From NCBI GenBank assembly GCA_963752745.1, contig CAVWAK010000006.1, forward strand, positions 1 through 64,000: a stretch of DNA of 64,000 bases. Direction: 5' to 3'. This document shows, in pieces, positions 25,247 to 34,739 of this stretch (positions within the stretch are counted from its first letter, which is position 1; the number at the start of each line of letters is the position of its first letter). The stretch is from Thiogranum sp963752745 (lineage in GTDB: Bacteria > Pseudomonadota > Gammaproteobacteria > DSM-19610). The notes beneath the pieces were generated by a model. That model did not search any database and was not told the origin of the DNA. It saw only the letters and a list, made by a program, of their open reading frames with translations. The position numbers were made by a program, and so were the translations under genes.

Positions 25247-27100
25247 TCAGCCGATTCTTTGATTCCAGTCCGGATAGAGAGGGGGAGCGCTGTTGCGCGC
25301 TTGTCTGGTATCTGTCGATTTCTCCGCTGTTTGCAGCCCATGCATAAAAGTCTTCCACAACGGTTGACCGCTCCAGCTGTTGTTGTCGGGGCTGTATAGC
25401 GCTCGTTCCAGGTCCCGAATAGCACTGGCCCCCCGGTCAACACGCCCGGCCAGGGCGCCCAGGCTGCGTGGCGGCTGATGCGGCCAGGTGGCTGCTGCCC
25501 AGTCAAGCAGAGCACGCGCCGCGGTTTGTGCATCGTCCCTGGTACAGGCATCTTGCAACGCTTGACGCGTGTGAGCCAGTGTAATGTTATCGATGGTGCC
25601 TGACGTTGCCGGTGTCGTCCCGGGAATATCGGGAACTGGTGGCCGGCGCCTGCGTACCAGTGTAATTGCCACCAGAACCGCCAGCGCGACCAGTCCACCG
25701 CCGGTCATCCAATAGAGTGACTCTCGTGGTGCGTGTTGCACAGGGATGACTTTGTCCCGGGTATCGCTGAACTGAACAGGTGAATCGGTCGCCGTCGTTT
25801 CTGTTTGGTTGCCAGTGCTTGCCGTGGCGGGTTCACCAGTGCCAGCCTCCACCATGATCTCCCAGGCGGGAAGTACTGCCGTCTGTGGTTTATCATTAAT
25901 GCTGTCCCACCAGTCAATGCGAACCTCCGGCAGCTCGAGTTTGCCGGGCTGGGCGGCGACATAGGTAAAGCGCTGTTCGCTGCGGCCATAGATCCAGTTG
26001 CCATCGCTACGGTTAGTTAATTCAGGCTGTTCCGGATAAACCCGCAGAGTGCCGGATACTGCCGGATCAAGGTCTGGCAACTGCGAGGCTTCCAGGCCTT
26101 TGGCTTCGAGTGTCAGCGTGCGGGTGACGGGCTCGCCGGCGCGTACTACCGGCGGTGATTCTGCCCAGCTGTCACGTATTACCAATTGTTGGTTGGGTAA
26201 CCAATGTGTGCCGGCGTAGTTGTCCGGGCGTGGTTTTATATCCAGCGTCAGTTCATCGCTACGTAGCCGGATGCGCTTGCCGGCAACCAGGCTGTCGCCT
26301 AAACCGCTCTGACTCAGCATGCGTTCCATCATGCTATCCAGGTTGCCAAAGCGCGAACGCTGACCTGAAGTTGATACCATGCGGCCTGTGAAAACAGTGG
26401 CTCCAATGCCCAGTTCGCCGCTATGTTCCGGGAATATTGCATAGCGCCGTTCTACTACCTGGTAGCTGTGCTCATCAATTGTGGTTTTGTACTGGTGATC
26501 TTTGCCAAGGCGTTCAACCACGGCATTCTCTATCCGGGGATCGCTAAGGCTGCCCTCGGTTAGAGGTACCCTGTAGTGAAGGCGAGTGGTGTAGAGAATC
26601 TGCTGCTGGACATAGGTGTCACCCTCGGGCGGGTTGATCTCTGCAGTGACAAACACAGGCTGGCCAGCTTGCGCAGTTGATGCCGCCGGTTGTTCCTTGA
26701 CCTGAACCGTGAGTGCCGGGGTGACGCTGTTCCTGACACTAAGCGGTGGAATCGAAAGGGTGCCGCTACGAAGAGGCGCAAGTTCAATCAACCATTCATC
26801 TTTATCGGAACGTTGGCCATTGATGATCTGGAGCCGACGGCTACTGCTGGTGCCCAGTACCTCAAAATCTTTCTGCAGTGGAGTAAGGTCGGGTTGTTCG
26901 CCCTGTTGATTGCCGGTAGTGGTGATGCGCAAGGTGATAGTGTCGCCTGCATAGATCGTGTCTCGCTCCAGGGTGGCTGTCACGGCAGCCTGGAGCAATC
27001 CGGGCATAGCCAGTAGCGCGACAAGTATTGCCAGAAAACCGAGCGACTGCTGAACAAACGCATACCTGCGCGTTGAGTATTTGGGTGCGGTACGATTCAT
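25247..27100 (-). CDS. batD: BatD-like membrane protein of the Bat/MoxR operon
   Basis: A 617-residue BatD-family protein. It has an N-terminal signal or anchor (about 15-37), a long periplasmic region of beta-rich repeats (for example YAGDTITLRITTTGN, VPLTEGSLSDPRIEN), one membrane helix near residue 460 (LYWMTGGGLVALAVLVAITLV), and a cytoplasmic helical tail (LAHTRQALQDACTRDDAQTA, WPHQPPRSLGALA). Family members work with MoxR and von Willebrand factor A proteins, and the molecular role is not settled. It is the last gene of the operon; a 22-base gap separates it from batB/C. Confidence 0.88.
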   Translation of the reverse strand: MNRTAPKYSTRRYAFVQQSLGFLAILVALLAMPGLLQAAVTATLERDTIYAGDTITLRITTTGNQQGEQPDLTPLQKDFEVLGTSSSRRLQIINGQRSDKDEWLIELAPLRSGTLSIPPLSVRNSVTPALTVQVKEQPAASTAQAGQPVFVTAEINPPEGDTYVQQQILYTTRLHYRVPLTEGSLSDPRIENAVVERLGKDHQYKTTIDEHSYQVVERRYAIFPEHSGELGIGATVFTGRMVSTSGQRSRFGNLDSMMERMLSQSGLGDSLVAGKRIRLRSDELTLDIKPRPDNYAGTHWLPNQQLVIRDSWAESPPVVRAGEPVTRTLTLEAKGLEASQLPDLDPAVSGTLRVYPEQPELTNRSDGNWIYGRSEQRFTYVAAQPGKLELPEVRIDWWDSINDKPQTAVLPAWEIMVEAGTGEPATASTGNQTETTATDSPVQFSDTRDKVIPVQHAPRESLYWMTGGGLVALAVLVAITLVRRRRPPVPDIPGTTPATSGTIDNITLAHTRQALQDACTRDDAQTAARALLDWAAATWPHQPPRSLGALAGRVDRGASAIRDLERALYSPDNNSWSGQPLWKTFMHGLQTAEKSTDTRQARNSAPPLYPDWNQRIG

Positions 27101-27122
27101 GTAGTTACTCCTGAATCAAAAA

Positions 27123-28968
27123 CTACCAGGCCTGTCGGGCTGCGCCTGACTGCTGCGCCTCGCGTTGACTGTACTGGTAGAGAAACTTTCTGCGTAACAG
27201 GCCGCCCGGGTCATCAGGAATGCGACGCAGCCAGCGCTCATCGGCCTGTTGCTGCTCGGAACTGGCGGTATCTGCTTGCGTGTCAGCAGTTGCAGTTTTA
27301 TCGACCGGTGTTTCGGATTCATGCTGTTGATCCGCGGTCACTGGCTGATCTGCGGAGTCGCTGGCATTCTCCTGATCGCCATCGCTCTGTTGAGCCGGTT
27401 GCTGTGCGTCTGTGTCGTTGTCTGACTGTTCCTGTTCGCCGCTGTTATCTGCCTGCTGTGAATCTGCTGGATCTTCAGTCGCATCGCCAGTCTGGTTTTC
27501 GTCAGCTTGCCCGGATTCACCCTGTTCCTGGCTATTCTCGCCTTGCTCTTGCTGCTTGCTCCTGCTGCTGCTGTTGCTGTTGCTGTAACAGTTTCTCCAG
27601 TTCAGCCTTGTTGTGCGCTGCATCTGCCATGTCGGGGTTGACCGCCAGTGCTTCATCGTAGGCGGCGATAGCTTCTTCATACTGCCCCAGTTGTGCCAGC
27701 GTGTTACCGCGGTTGTAATTACTTTGCGGGCTTTTATTGTCGCTGAAAGATGTCAGTGCATTTTCATAGTTTCCGGCGCGGTAAGCGGCTTCGCCCCGTC
27801 GTAAGGGGTGCTCAGCGAGCTGTTGGGCACTTTCCAGATCGCCGGCCTGCAGTGCCTTGTTGGCTTGCTGGTCACGGCGCTGCCAGAGGTCATCCCAGAC
27901 CGAAGCCATCACTGGCTGCGGCAGGCTGCCGAGTATAGTTATTGCAACCACTGGCAGTGTCAGTAACCAGCCGCGGCGAAACGCCAGTGCTGCCAGTGGT
28001 AACAATGCCAGTACCAGCCAGGGGCCCTGTGATTGCCATATATCGGAAGCCTGCTCAGTCTGTTCAAGTTCTGTATTCAGTCCTGGTGTCTGCGTAACCA
28101 GAATGCGGGCAAGGTCATTATCGTTTGCAGTCAGGCGGCTGTAGTTGCCGCCGCCGGCGCTTGCCAGGCGTTGCAGTTGTTCGCTGTCCAGTGCAGGCAT
28201 GACTACTTCACCACTGCTGTCACGCATGAAGCTACCTTGCCCGTCAGGTATCGGCGCAGGTTTATCACCACCTGCACCCAATACCGAAAGTCGGTATCCC
28301 TCACGGTTTAGTTCAGTCGCCAGTTTTAGTGCTCGTGTATCACTGTAGCCATCGGTGACCAACAGGATTTCACCCCTGGTAATACCCGCCTGTCGCAGCA
28401 GTTCACCCGCCTGGTGAATCCCGAGATCGGCACGGCTACCCTGAATCGGCATCAAATCAGGGTGCAACGGTTTGAGCAGTGATTGAATGGTACTGTTATC
28501 ACTGGTCAGCGGTGAAACAGTAAAGGCATCGCCGGCGAACACGACCAGTCCGGTCTGACCTTCGTCGCGTCGTTTGAGGATATCGGCTACCTTGTAGCGA
28601 GCGCGTTCCAGCCGCGATGGTGCCAGGTCGCTGCTCAGCATGGAGCGTGACAGGTCCAGTACTACCACGGCTGCGTCCTGGCTGCGGTACACCGGTTGCG
28701 GCTGTTTATGCCAGGCCGGATCAGCCAATGCGAACATGGCAAGCATCCAGCCAGCGGCAAGCAGCAACATGGGTAGCTGGCTGAAGGCCTGTACCGGCTT
28801 GTTCAGCAGATAAGGCAGCAGGTGGCTTTCGCAGGCACGTTGCCAGCTACTATCGTTATGGCTGGCGCGCGGCAGCCACCACAGCAGCAGTGCCATGGGA
28901 ATTAATCCCAGAAACCAGATCGGTTGCAGAAAATGAAACTGTTCAGGCATGGTCAGCCTGGTGTTCAT
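27123..28968 (-). CDS. batB: BatB/BatC fusion: von Willebrand factor A and TPR protein, frameshifted in a CAG-rich tract
   Basis: N-terminal membrane helices flank a VWA domain with the MIDAS start VVLDLSRSMLSSDL. Two more helices and TPR repeats follow (YNRGNTLAQLGQYEEAIAAYDEALAVNP). The first frame ends at 27532 just after a run of glutamines. The expected Gln/Glu/Asp-rich tail and the family-typical end WLRRIPDDPGGLLRRKF continue in another frame to 27123. A single extra base near 27543-27565, inside a CAG/CAA repeat, would explain this. Joined length is about 614 residues. BatB and BatC are often fused in Gammaproteobacteria. Confidence 0.88.
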
Positions 28969-29956
28969 ACAGGCGTTGCCGCCATGGCAGGCGGGTCAAT
29001 GCAATGAGCAACGTAATCAGGACGGCTGCAGCCAGCGGCCAGCGGTACAGTTCACTAACGGGTCGAAAGGTCTGCTGGTCTTCACTGACCGGTTCAATAT
29101 CATCGATCAGCCGGTAAATTTGTTGTAATTCGCCGGTGTCACGGGCACGGAAATAACGGCCACCGGTTGTTTCGGCAATAGCGGTCAGGGTGCGTTCGTC
29201 GAGTTCAGTATTGGCAACACGCTGGCGGCCGAAAATACCCTGCACAACCATTTCGTCGGCACCGATGCCAATAGTATAGATGCGTACCCGCTCACGCTCG
29301 GCGAGCTCTGCCGCTTTCATCGGTTCGAGGTGCCCGGCGGTGTTGTCGCCGTCGGTCAGCAGCAAAAGCACACGATTGTCCTGTGATTGTTCGCGTAACC
29401 GTTTGACTGCCAGACCTATGGCATCGCCGATTGCAGTACGCTTGCCGGCCAGACCGATGGCGGCTTCGTTCAATTGGGTTCGAACGGTTTTCCTGTCGAA
29501 GGTTAACGGTGTTTGCAGATAGGCCTGGTCGCCAAACAGGATCAAACCGAGACGGTCGCCATCGCGTTTGTCGATGAATTCACCGGCAACGGCTTTCACG
29601 GCCATCAGCCGGGAGCTGACGTGATTACGGATCATCATATCTTCTGCCTGCATGCTGCCGGAGATGTCCACAGCCAGCATCAGGTCGCGACCACTGACAG
29701 GTAGTTGCAAGGGTTCGCCAATGAACTGTGGACGAGTAGCGGCAATCACCAGTAACACCCACGCCAGGGTTGCCAGTATCAGCCGCAAGCGGTTGGGCGA
29801 TGCATGCCGGGTTGACACAGCGGTTGCCAATGCACCATCAAATGGCAGTTTCAGTGCCGGCACAGATTGTGCTGTGGTGCGCGGCAGCAGCAGGGCAGCG
29901 ATGAAAGGCAGGGGTAAAACGGCCAGCGCCCAGAGCCAGGCGAAGTCGATACTCAT
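28943..29956 (-). CDS. batA: BatA-like von Willebrand factor A membrane protein
   Basis: A 337-residue VWA protein with N-terminal helices (about 5-25 and 58-75), the MIDAS motif LAVDISGSMQAED and a second metal-site block LLLTDGDNTAGH. A C-terminal membrane helix (WPLAAAVLITLLIALTRL) ends it. The layout is that of BatA, which is exposed to the periplasm. It overlaps batB/C by 26 bases and the DUF4381 gene by 4 bases, so translation of the whole operon is coupled. Confidence 0.9.
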   Translation of the reverse strand: MSIDFAWLWALAVLPLPFIAALLLPRTTAQSVPALKLPFDGALATAVSTRHASPNRLRLILATLAWVLLVIAATRPQFIGEPLQLPVSGRDLMLAVDISGSMQAEDMMIRNHVSSRLMAVKAVAGEFIDKRDGDRLGLILFGDQAYLQTPLTFDRKTVRTQLNEAAIGLAGKRTAIGDAIGLAVKRLREQSQDNRVLLLLTDGDNTAGHLEPMKAAELAERERVRIYTIGIGADEMVVQGIFGRQRVANTELDERTLTAIAETTGGRYFRARDTGELQQIYRLIDDIEPVSEDQQTFRPVSELYRWPLAAAVLITLLIALTRLPWRQRLYEHQADHA

Positions 29957-30432
29957 GAGCGCCTCTTAAGGTTCTGACCTATCCACTGACGTGCCAGTGA
30001 CAACAGTGCTTCGCTGTCTGCATCGTCGATATCATGTGCGGCATAGGGTGCTGTGGCGAGTACATTGCCGATACCACTGGAGAAGGCGCCGTTTCCTCCA
30101 GTCCGGTCGAGAAAAGATAGCCAGGCATCACCGCTCAGCGAAGCAACCTCACTGCGTTCAAAGCGCATGAGCGCGACCCGGCGCAGCAGCGTGGATACGT
30201 AAGTGGCTACTTCGGCAGGGCTGCGAGCGTCTATATTATCCAGCTCTCCAAGTATGCTGCGTCGCAGTTGTCTTAGACGCCAGGTTCTAATCAGGGTTCT
30301 GGTACCGAAAACGGTTATTCCGATAAGCGCGATGGCAAGCAACCACCAGCCCGGTGCGGGCGGCCAGAATTCAGGTGCGGCCGCGGCATGAATATCACGC
30401 AGGTCGATAGCGGAAAGTGGAGAAGGTGTCAT
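29953..30432 (-). CDS. DUF4381 membrane protein of the Bat operon
   Basis: 159 residues from the ATG at 30432, which overlaps the upstream stop as ATGA; the frame is open further upstream but that would overlap the DUF58 gene. Starting MTPSPLSAIDLRDIH, it has one membrane helix (PGWWLLAIALIGITVFGTRTL) and a helical cytoplasmic part with DAWLSFLDRTGG near the end. DUF4381 proteins occupy this position in MoxR-DUF58-BatA operons of many Gammaproteobacteria. The function is unknown. Confidence 0.87.
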   Translation of the reverse strand: MTPSPLSAIDLRDIHAAAAPEFWPPAPGWWLLAIALIGITVFGTRTLIRTWRLRQLRRSILGELDNIDARSPAEVATYVSTLLRRVALMRFERSEVASLSGDAWLSFLDRTGGNGAFSSGIGNVLATAPYAAHDIDDADSEALLSLARQWIGQNLKRRS

Positions 30433-31376
30433 GCAACGGCTCCGGTATTCGAGAGCTGAGGGCGTGTTAGTGCCTGGCGCAGGCTTTGGGCAACGTCGTC
30501 GGCTGTATTCAGGCGGATCAGTGGTACGGCACACTGTTGCATCAGATCACTGACATGCTGCCGTCGTTCGGCGAAGTGTTGTGTCCAGGCTTCTCGCTGC
30601 GTTCTGGAGCGGGTGTCCAGAATGCCCTGTTGGCCCGCGTAGTTAATTGGGTAACGGCCGGGTGCGGGAGGCTGTAGTTCCAGGCGATCCAGTATTTGAC
30701 AGGCAACGACGTCGTTATGCCTGCGCAATAGTTGCAAGTGTTGTTTGCTGTCCGCATCGAACTGGTAAAAGTCGCTGAGCATAAACACCAGGCTGCCCGG
30801 GCGCGCAACACGGCGCAGGCGCGACAAAGCTCCATTAAAACTACTGCTGTTGTGAACCGTGGCGGGAGTAGTGTTGGCGGGATCGGCTGCGGTTACCAGT
30901 TCGCGGATCAGGCGCAGTGCGCCGCGCTGACCGCCTGTTGGCCGCAGCTCATGATGTTTTCCGTTATAGAGTAGTGCGCCTATACGGTCGCCGTTTTGAA
31001 TGGCGGCCCAGGCAATTAATGCAGCCGCGCGGGTGGCAATTATGCTTTTGAATGCGCCCTGGGTGGCGAAAAACATTCCCGGGCCGAAATCGGCCATGAT
31101 GACAACCGGCCTCTCGCGTTCTTCCTCGTAGACTTTTACGTGGGCGCGACCGGAACGTGCGGTAACCCGCCAGTCCATGTTGCGTATGTCGTCGCCGGGC
31201 TGATAGCTGCGTGACTCCTCGTAATCCATGCCGCGGCCGCGGAACTGTGAACGATGGCAACCGACGATCACGCTTCGTAACGCATGGTGCTGGTTTAAAG
31301 GCAGGTCACGGGCCAGCAGGCGCAGGCGAATCAGTTCATCGCTGCTGGGCTGTACACCATCGGACATGGTTGGCAT
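30429..31376 (-). CDS. DUF58 domain protein of the MoxR/Bat operon
   Basis: A 315-residue DUF58 protein. The family signature appears as RGMDYEESRSYQPGDDIRNMDWRVTARSG, split by residues 47-75, followed by HVKVYEEERERPVVIMADFGPGMFF, a VWA-like fold start. It is cytosolic or membrane-associated and always found with MoxR ATPases, whose client it may be. The start touches the moxR stop by one base and its stop overlaps the DUF4381 gene. Confidence 0.9.
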   Translation of the reverse strand: MPTMSDGVQPSSDELIRLRLLARDLPLNQHHALRSVIVGCHRSQFRGRGMDYEESRSYQPGDDIRNMDWRVTARSGRAHVKVYEEERERPVVIMADFGPGMFFATQGAFKSIIATRAAALIAWAAIQNGDRIGALLYNGKHHELRPTGGQRGALRLIRELVTAADPANTTPATVHNSSSFNGALSRLRRVARPGSLVFMLSDFYQFDADSKQHLQLLRRHNDVVACQILDRLELQPPAPGRYPINYAGQQGILDTRSRTQREAWTQHFAERRQHVSDLMQQCAVPLIRLNTADDVAQSLRQALTRPQLSNTGAVA

Positions 31377-32386
31377 CAGGACACCGGGACACGCTTGATG
31401 AGTTCCTGGATAACACGGTCAGCATCGATGCCTTCCGCTTCGGCTTCAAAAGACACCAGGATGCGGTGGCGCAGGGTGTCGTAGGCGACTGCCTGCACAT
31501 CATCCGGTGAGACGAAGTCGCGGCGGTTCAGCCAGGCACGGGCACGTGCGCAGCGATCCAGCGCAATGGTGCCGCGCGGGCTGGCGCCGTAGTTGACCCA
31601 GCGGGCCAGGTCTTCACCGTAGGGTGAGGGGTCGCGCGATGCCAGTAGTAACTGGACCAGATACTCCTCCACAGCGGGCGCCATGTGCATATCCAGGACT
31701 TGCTGCTGCGCATCGAATATCTGCTCCTGGGTAACGTGGGCGGCATTTTCGCTACTGTCGGTTGCGCCATGCCGTGCACGCCGGCGCGCCAGTTCAAGGA
31801 TACGTTTCTCGGCGTCTACCTGTGGATAACCGATGCGCACGTGCATCAAGAAGCGGTCGAGTTGTGCTTCCGGCAACGGATAAGTGCCTTCCTGCTCTAT
31901 CGGGTTCTGTGTGGCCATGACCAGGAACAGTCGTGGCAGGTGGTAGGTTGTCTGGCCAACGGTAATCTGTCGTTCTCCCATAGCCTCAAGCAGTGCAGAC
32001 TGTACCTTGGCAGGCGCGCGGTTGATTTCATCGGCCAGTACCAGGTTGTGGAAGATCGGTCCCTGCTGAAAACTGAAGCTGCCATCCTGCGGGTGGTAGA
32101 CATCCGTGCCGGTCAGGTCACCAGGTAGCAAGTCAGGTGTGAACTGCAGGCGGTGGAAGTCACCATCAATGCGTTGAGCCAATTCCTTGATTGCAGTGGT
32201 CTTGGCAAGGCCGGGGGCACCCTCAACCAGCAGATGACCATCGGCCAGCAGCGCAATCAGCAAGTGTTCGACCAGTGCCTCCTGACCGATGATGCAATCG
32301 TTCAGTTCCTTGCGCAGGCGATTGAAAGCGGTCTGGGCGGTATGTGCCGGTGCCGATTCCGTTTTCAATGCGTTATCAGTATTCAT
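31376..32386 (-). CDS. moxR: MoxR-family AAA+ ATPase
   Basis: A 336-residue AAA+ protein. It has Walker A (GAPGLAKT), Walker B (LVLADEINRAPAKVQSALLEAM), sensor I (LVMATQNPIEQEGTYPLPEAQLDRF) and the sensor II region near ASPRGTIALDRCARA. MoxR ATPases act as chaperones that load cofactors or help assemble VWA-protein complexes. It is the first gene of the minus-strand operon moxR-DUF58-DUF4381-batA-batB/C-batD; the promoter should lie within 32387-32506. Confidence 0.95.
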   Translation of the reverse strand: MNTDNALKTESAPAHTAQTAFNRLRKELNDCIIGQEALVEHLLIALLADGHLLVEGAPGLAKTTAIKELAQRIDGDFHRLQFTPDLLPGDLTGTDVYHPQDGSFSFQQGPIFHNLVLADEINRAPAKVQSALLEAMGERQITVGQTTYHLPRLFLVMATQNPIEQEGTYPLPEAQLDRFLMHVRIGYPQVDAEKRILELARRRARHGATDSSENAAHVTQEQIFDAQQQVLDMHMAPAVEEYLVQLLLASRDPSPYGEDLARWVNYGASPRGTIALDRCARARAWLNRRDFVSPDDVQAVAYDTLRHRILVSFEAEAEGIDADRVIQELIKRVPVS

Positions 32387-32506
32387 GCCGTTACCTCGAT
32401 GGCTTTATGTGCAGTTCAAGTTGAGTTATCAGGCAGCAAGCGGATAATAAAGTGCCGCGAATTTGGTGCCAGGGAGACTAAATATTTGTAATAAAGCTGT
32501 CTGATG

Positions 32507-33295
32507 TCAATCAGATGCTCTTTCCAGGTCTTCCCGGGTGCCGATATCGATAAATGGCTGTTCGGAGACCGGTATGCCCTGGACATTCATTCCGGTCTGT
32601 ATGGCGGCGCGAACTACGTCACCGATATACAGTTCGGGTGCTCGATCAGCCGTGTGCTGGTGTGAGTCCAGCAAAGTGTGCATGAACTCAGTGAAAACCG
32701 GGGTCCATATCGCTACTCCCCAGGTCTTTTTTAGTGTCGTTTCCACGGGCTTTATAACAAGTTGCTTAATCCGGTGGTCAGCGCCCAGCTCCAGCATATC
32801 GACTTTTTCCGGCCGGTCGGCGGGGAAAATGCCAAGCACCAGATCTGCCTCTGATATCTCCTGGTGCGCCAGTAATTTCGCAAAGATTTCCGGGCTATTA
32901 AAACACATATCGGGGAAGCCCATTGCCACCCGGCGGTCACGAACAAAGGCGTAGGCCTGGTCAACACTATACGGTGTTCCGAAAGGACGGCCCATCATCA
33001 GGTAAGCGAGCCGCAGATCCAGGCGTGACCCGTCTCCGAGAAAAGACGGTATATCCCACTTGTCATCGCGGATAACGATATAGATATCCTGTATGCCCGC
33101 GCTGTGCATTTGGCCCAGCAGGTGTTCGCACACGGCTTTGGGTTGTTGTTGCGGGGTGTCCGGGCTGTGACTGAACTTAACCGGAAGAATTTCCTTGCTA
33201 CAGGTCAGGTCAGCGAGGCGCGTTGCCTGTCCAGCCATCGGTACAACACCGACGACCGGGAGCCTGGGTAAATCTGTCTTGGATGAATCTGGCAC
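32507..33295 (-). CDS. Sugar-phosphate nucleotidyltransferase
   Basis: A 262-residue protein with a nucleotidyltransferase fold. The N-terminal loop VVPMAGQATRLADLTCSKEILPV is a variant of the GxGTR...KPLLP signature, with G-Q-A-T-R and K-E. It ends with FIDIGTREDLERA, typical of the RfbA/GalU class. It probably joins a nucleoside triphosphate with a sugar phosphate for polysaccharide synthesis. The acceptor specificity is not decidable, and no sugar-biosynthesis neighbours are present. The gene is probably monocistronic. Confidence 0.82.
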   Translation of the reverse strand: MPDSSKTDLPRLPVVGVVPMAGQATRLADLTCSKEILPVKFSHSPDTPQQQPKAVCEHLLGQMHSAGIQDIYIVIRDDKWDIPSFLGDGSRLDLRLAYLMMGRPFGTPYSVDQAYAFVRDRRVAMGFPDMCFNSPEIFAKLLAHQEISEADLVLGIFPADRPEKVDMLELGADHRIKQLVIKPVETTLKKTWGVAIWTPVFTEFMHTLLDSHQHTADRAPELYIGDVVRAAIQTGMNVQGIPVSEQPFIDIGTREDLERASD

Positions 33296-33525
33296 GCAGT
33301 GTCTCTGGAAGCATTTGAGCCATACATGCTACGCGAATTCCCGTTTTTGTTGCCAGTAGAATGATTTCTTGCTGAAAGTCCGGGTTTGTCAGGAGGCTGA
33401 CAGGTTATCAGGAGTCTGGCTATCAGTAATGACGGTTTTTCCGGCAGCGTCCCATCGCGAGCCAGTCGTGATCTGTGTTATGTAGATGGCTTGCTTGCCG
33501 CGAGTGCAGAAAGTATTAGTTTGAA

Positions 33526-33612
33526 TGGTGCCGAGGGTGGGAATCGAACCCACACTTCCGTAAAGAAACCGGATTTTGAATCCGGCGCGTCTACCAGTTC
33601 CGCCACCCCGGC
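33526..33612 (-). tRNA. tRNA-Leu (anticodon CAA)
   Basis: The minus strand reads GCCGGGGTGGCGGAACTGG at the 5' end and ends CCCTCGGCACCA with an encoded CCA. The acceptor stem pairs GCCGGGG with CCTCGGC (one G-T). The anticodon stem CCGGA/TCCGG holds the loop TTCAAAA, giving anticodon CAA. The long variable arm and the T-arm GTTCGATTC fit a class II leucine tRNA. Length is 87 bases. Confidence 0.96.
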
Positions 33613-33704
33613 GAGGGAACGCGCCAGTATAAGGATTCCACGCGTGGTGGCAATGGCCAGTGCTGCCGCGGTGGTCGTCAGTTGCTGTGGTACCATGCCG
33701 CGCC

Positions 33705-34739
33705 ATGCACGTCAGTGACTTCGATTATCCGCTGCCTGAAGCGTTGATTGCGGATCATCCCGCAGATCCGCGTAGCAGTAGCCGGCTTCTGGAACTTCAG
33801 CCGGAGGGCGGGTTGCGGGACCGGCACATGGTTGATTTCCCTGAGCTGCTTGATGAACGGGACTTGCTGGTGTTCAACAATACCAGGGTCATCCCGGCAC
33901 GCCTGCTCGGTCGAAAGGCGACAGGCGGCAAAGTCGAAGTACTGGTGGAGCGCATTCTGGATGAGCATCGTGCGCTCGCACATGTGCGTGCCAGTAAATC
34001 ACCGGGCCCGGGTAGCCAGCTGTTCCTGGGCGACGCAGATTTGCCGGTGACAGTGTCCGGGCGCAAGGACGAGCTATTTGAGCTGGTTTTTAACAGCGAT
34101 ACGCCAGTACTCGAATTGCTGGAAACACATGGCCACGTACCATTGCCGCCTTATATACAGCGCGCTGACGAGCGCGCGGACCGTACTGACTACCAAACAC
34201 TGTACGCGCGTTACCCCGGTGCAGTCGCGGCGCCGACAGCTGGACTGCACTTTGATGCGGAGTTGCTGGAGTCAATACAGACGCAGGGTGTCGAATCCGC
34301 CTTCGTCACTCTTCATGTCGGCGCGGGCACCTTTCAACCGGTACGTGTCGAACGCCTGGAAGACCATGTTATGCACGCCGAGTACGTTGAGGTGGATCAG
34401 GCCGTTTGCGACGCTGTTGCAGCGACGCGGGAACGCGGCGGGCGTGTAGTGGCCGTGGGTACGACGGTGGTGCGCAGTCTGGAGTCCGCAGCGCAAAGTG
34501 GCAAGCTGATGCCAATGTGTGGCGACACACGTATGTTTATCACGCCAGGGTACAAGTTCGAGGTGGTCGATGCCCTGCTTACCAACTTTCACCTGCCTCG
34601 GTCGACACTGTTGATGCTGGTGGCGGCGTTTGCCGGCCATGCGCCGGTGATGATGGCGTACCAGCATGCTGTCAGGCAAAACTACCGATTTTTCAGTTAC
34701 GGTGATGCGATGTTTTTGCAGCGTCAGGATAGCGCATGA
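33705..34739 (+). CDS. queA: S-adenosylmethionine:tRNA ribosyltransferase-isomerase
   Basis: A 344-residue QueA. It opens with SDFDYPLPEALIADHPADPR and contains FNNTRVIPARLLGRK, PTAGLHFDAELL and HVGAGTFQPVR. It adds the epoxycyclopentane ring from S-adenosylmethionine to preQ1-modified tRNA in queuosine synthesis. The start at 33705 gives the conserved MHVSDF beginning; the open frame extends upstream to 33660. Its stop overlaps tgt by 4 bases, and both enzymes act in sequence on the same tRNAs. Confidence 0.97.
   Translation: MHVSDFDYPLPEALIADHPADPRSSSRLLELQPEGGLRDRHMVDFPELLDERDLLVFNNTRVIPARLLGRKATGGKVEVLVERILDEHRALAHVRASKSPGPGSQLFLGDADLPVTVSGRKDELFELVFNSDTPVLELLETHGHVPLPPYIQRADERADRTDYQTLYARYPGAVAAPTAGLHFDAELLESIQTQGVESAFVTLHVGAGTFQPVRVERLEDHVMHAEYVEVDQAVCDAVAATRERGGRVVAVGTTVVRSLESAAQSGKLMPMCGDTRMFITPGYKFEVVDALLTNFHLPRSTLLMLVAAFAGHAPVMMAYQHAVRQNYRFFSYGDAMFLQRQDSA

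Noticed and set aside
27543..27600. CAG/CAA repeat as a CRISPR-like or tandem-repeat array
   Set aside because: It is a codon-level glutamine tract within batB/C, not a spaced repeat array.
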